From Pseudomonadota bacterium (GTDB lineage Bacteria > Pseudomonadota > Gammaproteobacteria > Competibacterales > Competibacteraceae): 64,000 nucleotides of DNA. How positions within the stretch are numbered: the stretch's first letter is position 1; each line of letters starts with the position of its first letter. Below, piece by piece: positions 29,318 to 38,157 of this stretch. A model generated the notes under the pieces. The model did no database searches. It was not told the DNA's origin and saw nothing but the letters and a program-made list of their open reading frames with translations. The DNA lies in contig JAKLIY010000016.1 in the NCBI GenBank assembly GCA_022709365.1, positions 1 to 64,000 of the forward strand. Reading direction: 5' to 3'. The position numbers were made by a program, and so were the translations under genes.

Positions 29318-30426
29318 TGGTTGATCGGCTCCCTACAGGGTCAGCGGATGACTATCGCTACATGGCGCGGGCTTTGACGCTGGCTCAACACGGATTGTAT
29401 AGCACCGATCCTAACCCGCGCGTCGGTTGTGTGCTGGTTCGGGATCGCCAGATCATCGGCGAAAGCTGGCATGAACGCGCCGGCGAGGCTCATGCCGAGG
29501 TCAGGGCGCTGGAGGCGGCGGGCGACCGGGCGCAAGGCGCGACCGCTTATGTCACGCTGGAACCCTGTTGCCATCATGGTCGCACTCCGCCCTGCACCGA
29601 CGCGCTGTTGAACGCCGGCGTCGCCCGGATGGTCGCGGCCATGGCGGACCCCAATCCGCAAGTGGCTGGACGGGGATTGGCGCAACTGCGCGCTGCCGGA
29701 GTGGCCGTGGACTGCGGGTTGCTGGAGGCGGAAGCGCGAGCGCTGAATCCCGGCTTCATCCAGCGCATGACAAAAGGCCGGCCCTTCGTGCGTATCAAAC
29801 TGGCGATGAGTCTGGATGGACGCACGGCGCTGGCCTCGGGGGAAAGCCAGTGGCTGACCGGCGAAGCCGCACGCCAGGATGTGCAACGCCTGCGGGCGCG
29901 CAGCTCGGCAATTCTGACCGGCATTGGCACGGTGCTGGCCGACGATCCCCGTCTGAATGTCCGCCTGCCGGACGCAACGCGCCAACCCCTGCGGGTGATT
30001 CTCGACACGGAACTGCGCACGCCGCCGACAGCCAGGATTCTGCAACGCCCGGGTTCGGCTCTGATTTTTACCACTGTCGCGGACTTGGCTGCGCAAGCGC
30101 CGTTGCGGGCAGCCGGCGCGGAAATCAGGGCGATGTCGCGCCGCGACTGGGCGTTGAACTTGCAGAGGGTCATGGTGGAACTGGTCCGCCGCGAATGCAA
30201 CGAACTCCAGGTCGAATGCGGCCCGACCCTGGCCGGCGCGTTGCTGCAAGCGGGACTGATGGATGAACTGGTGATCTACCTGGCCCCTCTCTTGCTCGGC
30301 GACCGGGCGCGCGGTCTGTTCCAGTTGCCGGAATTACTGAAGATGCAGGAGCGGTGGGAACTGGAAATTTTGGAGATGCGCGCGGTAGGACGGGATTGGC
30401 GAATCAAACTGTGCCCTATCCGCTAA
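29317..30426 (+). CDS. ribD: Bifunctional riboflavin deaminase/reductase RibD
   Basis: RibD (369 residues) carries out the deamination and sugar reduction steps after GTP opening. The N-terminal cytidine-deaminase-like domain has the zinc motif GEAHAEVRAL and EPCCHHGRTPPC; the C-terminal reductase (about 150-365) has RPFVRIKLAMSLDGRTAL and VECGPTLAGALL. It is the first rib gene of the nrdR-ribD-ribE-ribBA-ribH-nusB string. Confidence 0.96.
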   Translation: MVDRLPTGSADDYRYMARALTLAQHGLYSTDPNPRVGCVLVRDRQIIGESWHERAGEAHAEVRALEAAGDRAQGATAYVTLEPCCHHGRTPPCTDALLNAGVARMVAAMADPNPQVAGRGLAQLRAAGVAVDCGLLEAEARALNPGFIQRMTKGRPFVRIKLAMSLDGRTALASGESQWLTGEAARQDVQRLRARSSAILTGIGTVLADDPRLNVRLPDATRQPLRVILDTELRTPPTARILQRPGSALIFTTVADLAAQAPLRAAGAEIRAMSRRDWALNLQRVMVELVRRECNELQVECGPTLAGALLQAGLMDELVIYLAPLLLGDRARGLFQLPELLKMQERWELEILEMRAVGRDWRIKLCPIR

Positions 30427-30447
30427 GAGGCATAGAAGGAGAATTCA

Positions 30448-30498
30448 ATGCTATACGGCGCCTATACCCTCAAAGAAAAGTTTGACAGATCATTCTGA
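30448..30498 (+). CDS. Possible 16-residue leader peptide before ribE
   Basis: An ATG at 30448 preceded by AAGGAGA (30436-30442) opens a 16-codon frame (MLYGAYTLKEKFDRSF) that stops at 30498, 45 bases before ribE. The site has a better ribosome-binding sequence than ribE itself. It may be a leader ORF or a relic. No FMN riboswitch pattern was recognised around it. Confidence 0.3.
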   Translation: MLYGAYTLKEKFDRSF

Positions 30499-30542
30499 TC
30501 CTTTTCACCACGATCCCTGGCTTCACTGAGAACGCTATTCCC

Positions 30543-31202
30543 ATGTTCACCGGCATCATCACCGCCGTCGGCGCCATCACGACCCTTCAACCCCGAGGCG
30601 GCGATGTCCGCCTGCATATCACCACAGGCCAGCTCGATCTGCGTGACGTGCAGCTCGGCGACAGCATCGCCGTCAGCGGCGTCTGCCTGACTGCTATCGA
30701 ACGGTCCAGCGACAACTTCTGGGCCGACGTCTCCCGCGAAACGCTGGAGCGCACCACTCTCGGCGCGGCCAAACCGGGAACCCCAGTGAATCTGGAAAAA
30801 GCCCTGACCCCGACCACCCGGCTCGGCGGCCACCTGGTGAGCGGTCACGTTGATGGCATTGGCATGGTCACTGAATGGCGTCCCGATGGCCGTTCCTGGC
30901 GGTTGCGGATTCAAGCGCCGGATGCGCTGGCTCGCTACATCGCCGAAAAAGGTTCGATTTGCGTGGACGGCGTCAGCCTGACGGTTAATCAGGTGGACGG
31001 CGCGGCCTTTGAACTCAACATCGTCCCGCATACTCTGGCGGAAACCACCCTCGCTGATTGCAAAACCGGCCGGCGGGTCAATCTGGAAGTGGATCTGATC
31101 GCCCGCTATCTGGAACGGTTACTCCTCGGCGACCGCGCCGCGCAACCCGGCAGCGGCGGTCTGACTGCAGCCCTACTCCGTGAACACGGGTTCTGGAAAT
31201 AG
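30543..31202 (+). CDS. ribE: Riboflavin synthase alpha chain
   Basis: Riboflavin synthase (219 residues) dismutates two lumazines into riboflavin. The two homologous lumazine-binding barrels are plain: [12 protein letters not shown] ... SGVCLTAI (first) and [12 protein letters not shown] ... DGVSLTVN (second, from about 98). The last 25 residues ([19 protein letters not shown]) are a family-typical tail. It is called ribC or ribE depending on the species. Confidence 0.96.
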   Translation: MFTGIITAVGAITTLQPRGGDVRLHITTGQLDLRDVQLGDSIAVSGVCLTAIERSSDNFWADVSRETLERTTLGAAKPGTPVNLEKALTPTTRLGGHLVSGHVDGIGMVTEWRPDGRSWRLRIQAPDALARYIAEKGSICVDGVSLTVNQVDGAAFELNIVPHTLAETTLADCKTGRRVNLEVDLIARYLERLLLGDRAAQPGSGGLTAALLREHGFWK

Positions 31203-31204
31203 TT

Positions 31205-32308
31205 ATGGCACTGAATCGCATTGACGAAATCCTGACCGACCTCCGGCAGGGCCGTATGGTCATCATCATGGACGATGAAGACCGGGAAAACGAAGGCGAC
31301 CTGTTAATGGCCGCCTCGCTGGTTCGTCCCGAGGACATCAATTTCATGGCCCGCTACGGGCGAGGTCTGATCTGCCTGACCCTGACGCGCGAGCGCTGCC
31401 AGCAATTGCACCTGCCGCTGATGGTGCAGGATAACGCGACACCCTATTCCACGAACTTCACGGTCTCGGTCGAAGCCGCTCAGGGCGTGACGACCGGCAT
31501 TTCCGCCTACGACCGCGCCCACACCATCCGCACCGCAGTCCGGCCCGACGCTCGCCCCGAAGATCTGGTGCAACCTGGCCACATTTTCCCGCTCATGGCC
31601 CAGGCTGGAGGGGTGCTGACCCGTGCCGGCCACACTGAAGCCGGCTGCGATCTGACCCGGTTGGCCGGGCTGGAACCGGCGGCGGCAATCGTCGAAATTC
31701 TCAATGAAGACGGTAACATGGCCCGGCGGCCTGATCTGGAAATTTTCGCCGAACAACATGGCGTGAAAATCGGCACGATTGCGGAGCTGATCCACTACCG
31801 GATGCAGAATGAGAAGACGGTGGAACGGGTCGCTGATGCGTTGATGCACACCGAATTTGGCCCGTTCCGGGTGCTGACCTATCAGGATGTCATCGGGCGA
31901 CAAGTGCATTTCGCGCTGGTCAAGGGCGAGATCCACGCCAGCGAGCCGGTGATGGTGCGGGTTCATGTCCAACACCTGCTCAGTGATCTGCTGGCGCTGC
32001 GCCTGCCCGACAGCGGCTGGCCGCTGCGCGATGCCCTGAAGCGCGTCGCCAACGAACCGTCCGGGGTCCTGGTCTTTCTGAGCCGCCCCGAGGAACCGGC
32101 GGCGCTGATCCGGCGCATGCGCAGTTATCAATTTGGGGCCAGCGAACCGGCGCGGGCCGCCGACTCGTCTGCAGAATTACGCACCTATGGCATCGGCGCC
32201 CAGATTCTGCTCGACATCGGCGTGCAACGGATGCGAGTACTCGGCGCGCCCCGGCGCTTATCCGGCCTGTCCGGCTTCAATCTGGAAGTGGTTGAATACG
32301 TTTCCTGA
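31205..32308 (+). CDS. ribB: RibBA-type protein: DHBP synthase with degenerate RibA domain
   Basis: The 367-residue product has an intact N-terminal 3,4-dihydroxy-2-butanone-4-phosphate synthase domain (about 1-200): [30 protein letters not shown]. The C-terminal half (about 205-366) aligns in position with GTP cyclohydrolase II, but where that enzyme has three zinc cysteines in RVHSEC...CDCG, this one reads [15 protein letters not shown] with no cysteine. It is therefore expected to make only DHBP. GTP cyclohydrolase II must come from another gene. Such RibBX-like proteins are known in proteobacteria. Confidence 0.92.
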   Translation: MALNRIDEILTDLRQGRMVIIMDDEDRENEGDLLMAASLVRPEDINFMARYGRGLICLTLTRERCQQLHLPLMVQDNATPYSTNFTVSVEAAQGVTTGISAYDRAHTIRTAVRPDARPEDLVQPGHIFPLMAQAGGVLTRAGHTEAGCDLTRLAGLEPAAAIVEILNEDGNMARRPDLEIFAEQHGVKIGTIAELIHYRMQNEKTVERVADALMHTEFGPFRVLTYQDVIGRQVHFALVKGEIHASEPVMVRVHVQHLLSDLLALRLPDSGWPLRDALKRVANEPSGVLVFLSRPEEPAALIRRMRSYQFGASEPARAADSSAELRTYGIGAQILLDIGVQRMRVLGAPRRLSGLSGFNLEVVEYVS

Positions 32309-32342
32309 CTGACCTCACCCTGTTCACTACGGAATTCCCGCC

Positions 32343-32825
32343 ATGCACTCATCCATCAACACCCTGGAAGGCGATTTCACGCCCCTGCAGGACGCCCGCT
32401 TCGCGTTGGTCGCGGCGCGGTTCAACAGCTTCATCGTGCAGAACCTGATCGACGGGGCGATTGACGCCCTGCGTCGTCATGGCGTCCCGGAAGCCAGCAT
32501 TGACCTGATCTGGACGCCGGGTTCGTTTGAACTCCCGCTGGCCGCCCAGCGCCTGGCCGCCAGTGAACGCTACGATGGCATCGTCGCCCTCGGGGCCATT
32601 ATTCGCGGCGGTACCCCGCATTTTGAATACGTCGCCAGCGAATGCGTCAAGGGCTTGGCCAGCATCTCACTGGAATACGATCTCCCGGTCGGTTTTGGCG
32701 TGTTGACCGTGGATACCATTGAGCAGGCCGTAGAGCGGGCCGGAACCAAGGCGGGCAACAAGGGCGTCGAAGCGGCTATGGCGGTGCTGGAAATGGTCAG
32801 CCTGTTACGCCGGCTGGAAGGTTAA
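32343..32825 (+). CDS. ribH: 6,7-dimethyl-8-ribityllumazine synthase
   Basis: RibH (160 residues) condenses the RibD product with DHBP to give lumazine, and usually forms 60-mer or decamer shells. [33 protein letters not shown] and the catalytic-His segment [15 protein letters not shown] (about 88-95) are present. It lies between ribBA and nusB as in many gammaproteobacteria. Confidence 0.97.
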   Translation: MHSSINTLEGDFTPLQDARFALVAARFNSFIVQNLIDGAIDALRRHGVPEASIDLIWTPGSFELPLAAQRLAASERYDGIVALGAIIRGGTPHFEYVASECVKGLASISLEYDLPVGFGVLTVDTIEQAVERAGTKAGNKGVEAAMAVLEMVSLLRRLEG

Positions 32826-32828
32826 ATC

Positions 32829-33281
32829 GTGAGCGAATCGTCACATAAAAATCCATCCAGCAAACGCAGTTGGGCGCGGCGCTGCGCTGCCCAAGCGCTC
32901 TATCAGTGGCAATTGACCGGCCAAGAACCCACGACCATCGCCAGCCAGTTTCTGGCGGATCAGGACTTGCCCAAGGCAGACCCCGACTATTTCCAGGAAC
33001 TGGTGCATCGGGTGCCGATGCTCGCTGAGGAGATCGATGCGGCTTTTGCGCCGTTTCTGGACCGGCCACTGGCGCAGGTCGATCCGGTCGAGCGGGCGAT
33101 TCTGCGCATCGGCGGCTATGAGTTAATGCAGCGCCCGGACATTGCTTACCGAATCGTCATCAATGAAGCGGTGGAACTAGCCAAACTGTTTGGCGCCGAG
33201 CAGGGCCATCGCTTCGTAAACGGGGTGCTCGACAAGCTGGCTCACAGCGTGCGAAAAGCCGAGTTCCCGTCCCGCTCCTGA
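32829..33281 (+). CDS. nusB: Transcription antitermination factor NusB
   Basis: NusB (150 residues) joins NusE in rRNA antitermination. The N-terminal SKRSWARRCAAQALYQWQ and C-terminal YRIVINEAVELAKLFGAEQGHRFVNGVLDKLA are standard. The start is GTG at 32829, three bases after the ribH stop. This is the last gene of the conserved string before the accessory island. Confidence 0.96.
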   Translation: MSESSHKNPSSKRSWARRCAAQALYQWQLTGQEPTTIASQFLADQDLPKADPDYFQELVHRVPMLAEEIDAAFAPFLDRPLAQVDPVERAILRIGGYELMQRPDIAYRIVINEAVELAKLFGAEQGHRFVNGVLDKLAHSVRKAEFPSRS

Positions 33282-33336
33282 CCGGACACTGGCGACCGCC
33301 GCCGGTCATTCCTTTTCGACAAGGCGCAACGCCCCT

Positions 33337-36309
33337 GTGACCACCCCCGCTGACCTGGCCGACTTTATCCGAACCTGCCGCGCCAGCACGTTATCGGAAC
33401 GCAGTGGGGCGCAATCCCACTTCAATACCCTCTGTCGGTTGTTGGAGCTGGCGCCGCCGATGGACGCCGACCCGCAAGGCGAGTGGTTCACCTTCGAGAA
33501 AGGCGTCACCAAGACCGGCGGCGGCAAGGGCTGGGCCGATGTCTGGCGGCGGCATTGCTTCGCTTGGGAATACAAGGGTAAGCACAAGGACTTGGCGGCG
33601 GCGCTGCGCCAGTTGCAACAGTACGCCCTCGCCCTGGACAACCCGCCGCTGTTGATCGTCTCCGACATGGAGACGATTGAGATTCACACCCACTTCACCG
33701 ACACCGTTCACAAAGTCTACCGGCTGACGCTGGACGATCTGGCCGAGCCTGCCCGGTTTGATTTGCTGCGCTGGGCGTTCCTCGATCCTGAGCGGTTAAA
33801 GCCGACCCGGACGCGGGAGGCGGTCACCCAAGATGCGGCGATGCTGCTGGGCGGGCTGGCGCAACGCTTGCGGCAACGCGGCCATGATCCGCAGCCGGTC
33901 GCGCATTTCATGACCCGGCTGCTGTTCTGCCTGTTTGCTGAAGACATTGGGCTGTTGCCGAATCAGTTGTTCAGGAAGCTGCTGGAGGAAGGGCGCAGGA
34001 TGCCGGCGGATTTTCCGGTGTTGGCCCGTGATTTATTCCGGGCCATGCAGCGCGGCGGGCGCTTCGGCCTGGAGCACATCGCCTGGTTCAACGGCGGGTT
34101 GTTCGATGACGAGGATTGTCTGCCGCTGGAAAAAGCCGATTTGGATACGCTGCATTCGGCGGCGGCGCTGAATGGGTCGGTGATTGAACCGGCGATTTTC
34201 GGCACACTGTTTGAGCGCGGTCTGGACCCGGACAAGCGCAGTCAGTTGGGCGCACATTACACCGACGCGGAATCCATCCACCGTTTGATTACGCCGGTGA
34301 TTCGGGAGCCGTTGCTGGCGGAATGGGCGACGGTGAAGGCGGCGATGACCGGGGAATTGAGCAAGGCGGGCGCGAAACCCCGGCAGCAGGCGACGAATCG
34401 GCTGCATGGGTTTTTGGAACGATTGCGCACCTTTCGGGTACTCGATCCGGCGTGTGGCTCCGGGAATTTTCTCTATCTGGCGCTGCGGACGCTGAAAGAT
34501 ATTGAGCATCAGGTGATGCTGGAGGCGGAGGCGCTGGGTTTGCAACGCGGTTTTCCCGCTGTCGGCCCGGAGGCGGTGATCGGCGTCGAAATCAATCCCT
34601 ACACGGCGGAACTGGCACGGCTGACGGTGTGGATCGGCGAGATTCAATGGATGTTGGGACATGGTTACAGTTTGAATGATCAACCGATTTTGAAGCCGCT
34701 GAATTCCATTGAATGTCGGGATGCGCTGCTGGATATCCCTCCTGCATTCCCCCCCTGCCAAGGGGGGGTGTCCCAAAGGGACGGGGGGGTCGGGTCGGAC
34801 GAGTCAAACCACCCCGGCGCTGCGCGCCACCCCTCCTTGTCCAAGGAGGGGAATTCGGTAAGCGAAGCCGCTTGGCCGGTTGCTGACGCCATTGTGGGCA
34901 ATCCGCCGTTTTTGGGCGACAAGAAGCAGTTAGCGGAATTGGGCGATCAGTATGCGGGCTTGCTGCGTCGGGTCTATCAGGGGCGCGTTCCCGGCGGCGC
35001 GGATTTGGTCTGCTACTGGTTCGAGAAAGCGCGGGCGCAGATTGAGGCGGGTCAGGCGCAACGGGCCGGACTCGTCACCACCAATTCGATTCGCGGCGGT
35101 CAGAATCGCAAGGTGCTGGATCGAATTAGGGAGACTGGCACGATATTCAACGCCTGGTCTGATTTAGAGTCGATTAATGAAGGCGCGGCGGTGCGGGTTT
35201 CATTGGTCAGTTTCGGTCAAACGATGGAAAAGGCCATGCTCAACGGTCAACCTGTCGCGGAGATTTATGCCGATTTAACTGGGCAGATGCCTGATGCTAC
35301 GGGTGGTGTGGATTTGACCGAGGCCCGAATGCTGCCAGAAAACGCCGGGGTCTCATTCATCGGTACGTCTAAAAAAGGTCGATTTGACGTTCCTGGCGAA
35401 CAGGCCCGCTCTTGGTTGCAATCGCCCAACCCTCACGGACGCGGCAACCATGAAGTGCTGAAACCGTGGGTGAACGGTATGGATGTTACCCGTCGGCCCT
35501 CGGATATGTGGATCGTGGATTTCGGTATGGACATGCCGGAAGTCACCGCAGCGTGTTTTGAACTGCCCTTCGCGCATGTGTTGCAAGCCGTTAAACCCGC
35601 GCGGGATCAAGTCCGAAATCTGCAAGAGCGGCGGCTGTGGTGGTTGCACGCCCGCACACTTTCCGCGATGCGCGCCGCTTTATCGTCCTTGTCGCGCTAT
35701 ATCGCTACGCCTCGTGTTGCCAAATATCGTCTGTTTAATTGGATGGATAAGGCAGTCATGCCAGATAGTGCTGTTGTTGCTATCGCCCGTTCCGACGACA
35801 CCACCTTTGGCATCCTGCATTCCCGATTTCATGAGCTGTGGGCATTGCGAACTTGCACTTGGCTTGGTAAAGGCAACGATCCCCGCTACACGCCTACTAC
35901 CTGCTTCGAAACCTTCCCTTTTCCTGCCGGCCTGACGCCCAACATTCCCGCTGCGGACTACGCCGATGATCCCCATGCCCAAGCGATTGCCGACGCCGCC
36001 CGCAAGCTGAATGAATTGCGCGAGAACTGGCTGAATCCCCCGCAATGGGTGGATCGGGTTCCCGAAATCGTTCCCGGCTATCCCGACCGGCTGATTCCCA
36101 AGCCCGAACATGCGGCGGAACTGAAGAAACGGACTCTGACGAATCTCTATAATCAGCGCCCGACTTGGCTGGATCATGCCCACCACGCCGTCGATGAAGC
36201 GGTGGCGGCGGCCTACAGTTGGCCGATGGACTTATCCGATGAAGACATTTTGCGCCGGTTGCTGGCGTTGAACCGGGAACGGTTGGAGTCCCACAGCAAT
36301 TTGACATAA
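33337..36309 (+). CDS. MmeI-like single-chain restriction enzyme/N6-adenine methylase (type IIL)
   Basis: This 990-residue protein fuses all restriction-modification functions. The N-terminal part (about 50-110) has the nuclease-like pattern WADVWRRHCFAWEYKGK followed by LIVSDMETIEIHTHF, a helical spacer (about 150-330), an N6-adenine methylase core with VLDPACGSGNFLYLA (SAM site, about 368), GVEINPYTAELARL and catalytic NPPFLGDKK (about 522), and a C-terminal target-recognition region. This order is that of MmeI-type enzymes, which cut one strand-methylated sites with no separate methylase. The start is GTG at 33337. Residues 467-509 are a repeat-derived in-frame insert just before NPPF. Recognition site cannot be told by eye. 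Confidence 0.88.
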   Translation: MTTPADLADFIRTCRASTLSERSGAQSHFNTLCRLLELAPPMDADPQGEWFTFEKGVTKTGGGKGWADVWRRHCFAWEYKGKHKDLAAALRQLQQYALALDNPPLLIVSDMETIEIHTHFTDTVHKVYRLTLDDLAEPARFDLLRWAFLDPERLKPTRTREAVTQDAAMLLGGLAQRLRQRGHDPQPVAHFMTRLLFCLFAEDIGLLPNQLFRKLLEEGRRMPADFPVLARDLFRAMQRGGRFGLEHIAWFNGGLFDDEDCLPLEKADLDTLHSAAALNGSVIEPAIFGTLFERGLDPDKRSQLGAHYTDAESIHRLITPVIREPLLAEWATVKAAMTGELSKAGAKPRQQATNRLHGFLERLRTFRVLDPACGSGNFLYLALRTLKDIEHQVMLEAEALGLQRGFPAVGPEAVIGVEINPYTAELARLTVWIGEIQWMLGHGYSLNDQPILKPLNSIECRDALLDIPPAFPPCQGGVSQRDGGVGSDESNHPGAARHPSLSKEGNSVSEAAWPVADAIVGNPPFLGDKKQLAELGDQYAGLLRRVYQGRVPGGADLVCYWFEKARAQIEAGQAQRAGLVTTNSIRGGQNRKVLDRIRETGTIFNAWSDLESINEGAAVRVSLVSFGQTMEKAMLNGQPVAEIYADLTGQMPDATGGVDLTEARMLPENAGVSFIGTSKKGRFDVPGEQARSWLQSPNPHGRGNHEVLKPWVNGMDVTRRPSDMWIVDFGMDMPEVTAACFELPFAHVLQAVKPARDQVRNLQERRLWWLHARTLSAMRAALSSLSRYIATPRVAKYRLFNWMDKAVMPDSAVVAIARSDDTTFGILHSRFHELWALRTCTWLGKGNDPRYTPTTCFETFPFPAGLTPNIPAADYADDPHAQAIADAARKLNELRENWLNPPQWVDRVPEIVPGYPDRLIPKPEHAAELKKRTLTNLYNQRPTWLDHAHHAVDEAVAAAYSWPMDLSDEDILRRLLALNRERLESHSNLT
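34735..34863. repeat. In-frame 129-bp insert of GC palindromes in the MmeI-like gene
   Basis: The insert holds CCCCCCC/GGGGGGG around TGCCAA (34749-34768), TCCC/GGGA (34771-34781) and a perfect 10-bp stem CCCCTCCTTG/CAAGGAGGGG (34830-34851). Its translation (IPPAFPPCQGGVSQRDGG..., 43 residues) is low-complexity and unlike the surrounding methylase. The frame is kept on both sides. The borders are set by loss of methylase-like sequence and are approximate. Confidence 0.75.
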
Positions 36310-36356
36310 TCATCTACGACCGTTTTCTGTCCATCCTTCGCTAGTCGGATAGCACC

Positions 36357-37436
36357 GTGCAGCAAACGGCGGAACGGGCGTTTGCCCGGCTGTTAGAGCG
36401 CATCCGCCAGGGCGATAAACCCCAGGCGGCGATCAACGCGGTGATGAAAGAATTCAACGCCGATACTTTGACCAGCTTCCGCGAGGCGTTCAGCGCGGTG
36501 CTGGAAGCCAGCCTGGACGTGAAAGAACTGCGCGGGAACTACACCGATCAGCAGGCGCGGGAGTTGATGCGCCAGGACCGGATTGAGTACGTGCAAATTC
36601 GCCTGTCATCGAAACACCCCAAGACGGACATCTGTGATTACCACGCCAAGCTGGATCGTTACGGACTGGGGCCGGGCGTCTATCCGAAAGCCGACGCGCC
36701 CAAACCGCCCTTTCACGCGCACTGCTACTGCCTGACCGCACCCCGGATTGATTTGATCAACCCGAAACCGAAGTTCAACCCGAAAGCCGAGCGGGCGTTT
36801 CTGGAATCCTTGCCGGCGAACGAGGCGCGGGCCGTCGCCGGGAGTTTCGATAAGCTGGCGCGGGCGAAGGCCGGGGAGTCACTGGAGGCGATTTACAACG
36901 CAGGGAAAGATGAACTGTACCAATGGAAGCGGGTGGGAGAGGTGGGGCAAACTGCGCGGATGAAAAAAACACTATCGGTTTCAGAAATTGAGTCTATGCC
37001 GTTTGATCAAGCGCACGAGGTTGTTGCAAGTATCGTTACCAGCAAAGCGTTTAAAGAGTTTGTGACTACCAATAAAGACGGAGAAATGCCAGTCGCCGTA
37101 CTGACTGACTTATTGCAGCAGGTTTTAGGCGCGTCGGTTAAGACTGTGCGGATTTCAAGAGATGACCGCGACAAGCAAATCAGAAAAGGCAATCAGGAAG
37201 GTAGAGATCGTTACGATTTGCTACAGAAAATGATTGATGAAGGCGAGGTTATTCAATACCGAGATCAAGCTATTTCGCTGTACGAGTATGAAGGCGAATG
37301 GTATCAGGCGGTTATTAGAAAGACCAACGCAGGAGACGAATTGTATTTAAAGCCGCTGCGCCGTGCAGATCGAGAGCAGTTGGAACGAGATCGAAAACGC
37401 GGTTTGATGATTCAAAAGAAGTATGGCGCGAATTGA
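36357..37436 (+). CDS. Phage MuF-type head protein fused to a putative PBECR-like nuclease toxin
   Basis: The 359-residue product starts with a phage Mu gpF-like minor head domain (about 1-200): SSKHPKTDICDYHAKLDRYG, GPGVYPKADAPKPPFHAHCYC is the typical Cys/His signature. The rest (about 215-355) has PVAVLTDLLQQVLGASVKTVRIS, then a DRYDLLQKMIDEGEV segment and EGEWYQAVIRKTNAGDELYLKPL, the layout of the barnase-EndoU-ColicinE5/D-RelE-like (PBECR) toxins often attached to MuF proteins. The toxin assignment is from recall of that family and is less sure than MuF. No portal, capsid or clear immunity gene is next to it. The start is GTG at 36357. Confidence 0.75.
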   Translation: MQQTAERAFARLLERIRQGDKPQAAINAVMKEFNADTLTSFREAFSAVLEASLDVKELRGNYTDQQARELMRQDRIEYVQIRLSSKHPKTDICDYHAKLDRYGLGPGVYPKADAPKPPFHAHCYCLTAPRIDLINPKPKFNPKAERAFLESLPANEARAVAGSFDKLARAKAGESLEAIYNAGKDELYQWKRVGEVGQTARMKKTLSVSEIESMPFDQAHEVVASIVTSKAFKEFVTTNKDGEMPVAVLTDLLQQVLGASVKTVRISRDDRDKQIRKGNQEGRDRYDLLQKMIDEGEVIQYRDQAISLYEYEGEWYQAVIRKTNAGDELYLKPLRRADREQLERDRKRGLMIQKKYGAN

Positions 37437-37534
37437 GTTGGCGATCCATTCACGGACCCGAAGGTTTCCCGGCACGCCGTGTTGAGCATCCGCGTCATAT
37501 TTTCAATCTACCCCAACCCCAAGGAAAATTCAAT

Positions 37535-37687
37535 ATGAACCTCGTCACCCTCAGCAATATCACGCTGTCCCCATGCATGGGTAATTATCCAAACTGGCCA
37601 GACAGCACGCTTTTATGCGGGTACTGTCAAAGATTTGTGGTTTTCTTTATCGCCGGGAGGAAGAATGATGGCGTTTACCTTGAATGA
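37535..37687 (+). CDS. Possible 50-residue ORF after the toxin gene
   Basis: An ATG at 37535, nine bases after AAGGA, opens [21 protein letters not shown] ending at 37687. It contains CGYC and overlaps the start of the next cysteine protein by 23 bases. I recognise no family. A role as immunity to the toxin is possible only by position. It may equally be noise. Confidence 0.25.
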   Translation: MNLVTLSNITLSPCMGNYPNWPDSTLLCGYCQRFVVFFIAGRKNDGVYLE

Positions 37688-37934
37688 CGGCCCTGATTTT
37701 TCGGGCGCGCCGAACCTGTCGGCATCCTGCAATCAATGCCAGCATCTGGACTGGGCAAGCTGGAATCAATCGCCGATGCAATGCATCGCCTTTCCGCATG
37801 GAATCCCGTTGGCGATCTTGCAAGGACAGCATTTGCATAAGACGCCTTACCCGGGTGATGGCGGCGTACAGTTTGAGCGGCGTAGCGGCGTAGGGCGGGT
37901 TAGGGCGTCAGCCCGTAACCCGCCGATGCGGTGA
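37665..37934 (+). CDS. Small CxxC/PGDGG protein, C-terminus replaced by repeat
   Basis: The 89-residue frame starts at ATG 37665, with GGGAGGA just before. Its core is [12 protein letters not shown] ... [20 protein letters not shown] and [11 protein letters not shown], a small-protein family with two or three cysteines seen in phages and genomes. The last 17 residues come from the 96-bp repeat that begins at 37884, so the natural C-terminus is lost. A paralogue lies at 38753. Function is unknown. Confidence 0.65.
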   Translation: MMAFTLNDGPDFSGAPNLSASCNQCQHLDWASWNQSPMQCIAFPHGIPLAILQGQHLHKTPYPGDGGVQFERRSGVGRVRASARNPPMR

Positions 37935-37979
37935 TGGACAGGAAGGCGGGTTACGCTTCGCTAACCCGCCCTACGGGCT
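37884..37979. repeat. 96-bp palindromic repeat, copy 1
   Basis: The unit has outer arms TAGGGCGGGTTA near the left end and TAACCCGCCCTA near the right end, with inner AACCCGCC/GGCGGGTT arms, so it folds as a long hairpin. It is identical over 96 bases to 38339-38434. It truncates the cysteine-protein gene. This GGCGGGTTA-type repeat is widespread in proteobacteria. Confidence 0.9.
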
Positions 37980-38005
37980 ACGGGCTACAGGAGCTGTGAG
38001 AGTTC

Positions 38006-38089
38006 GTTAGCAGGTGCGAGGTTGGCGACCCCCGTTGGCTCATCAGTACATGAGCAAAGGCCAAGTCAGCCTGATAACCACCTGCTAAC
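38006..38089. ncRNA. Possible structured RNA closed by an 11-bp stem
   Basis: GTTAGCAGGTG (38006-38016) pairs perfectly with CACCTGCTAAC (38079-38089). Inside, GCTCAT (38038-38043) pairs with ATGAGC (38050-38055), and TTGG (38035-38038) can pair with CCAA (38061-38064). The fold is compact, 84 bases, in a gene-free gap. It could be an RNA, a transposon end or a retron-like relic. No reverse transcriptase gene was seen. Strand is undecided. Confidence 0.4.
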
Positions 38090-38157
38090 TCATTTTAGTA
38101 TACCCCCCCTCCCGAGGTTCCTCAAGGCCCCTTGACCCCGCCCTCGCCACAGACGGC

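Noticed and set aside
37433..37534. TTG-started extension of the ORF after the toxin gene
   Set aside because: The TTG overlaps the toxin stop without a ribosome site; the internal ATG at 37535 has one.
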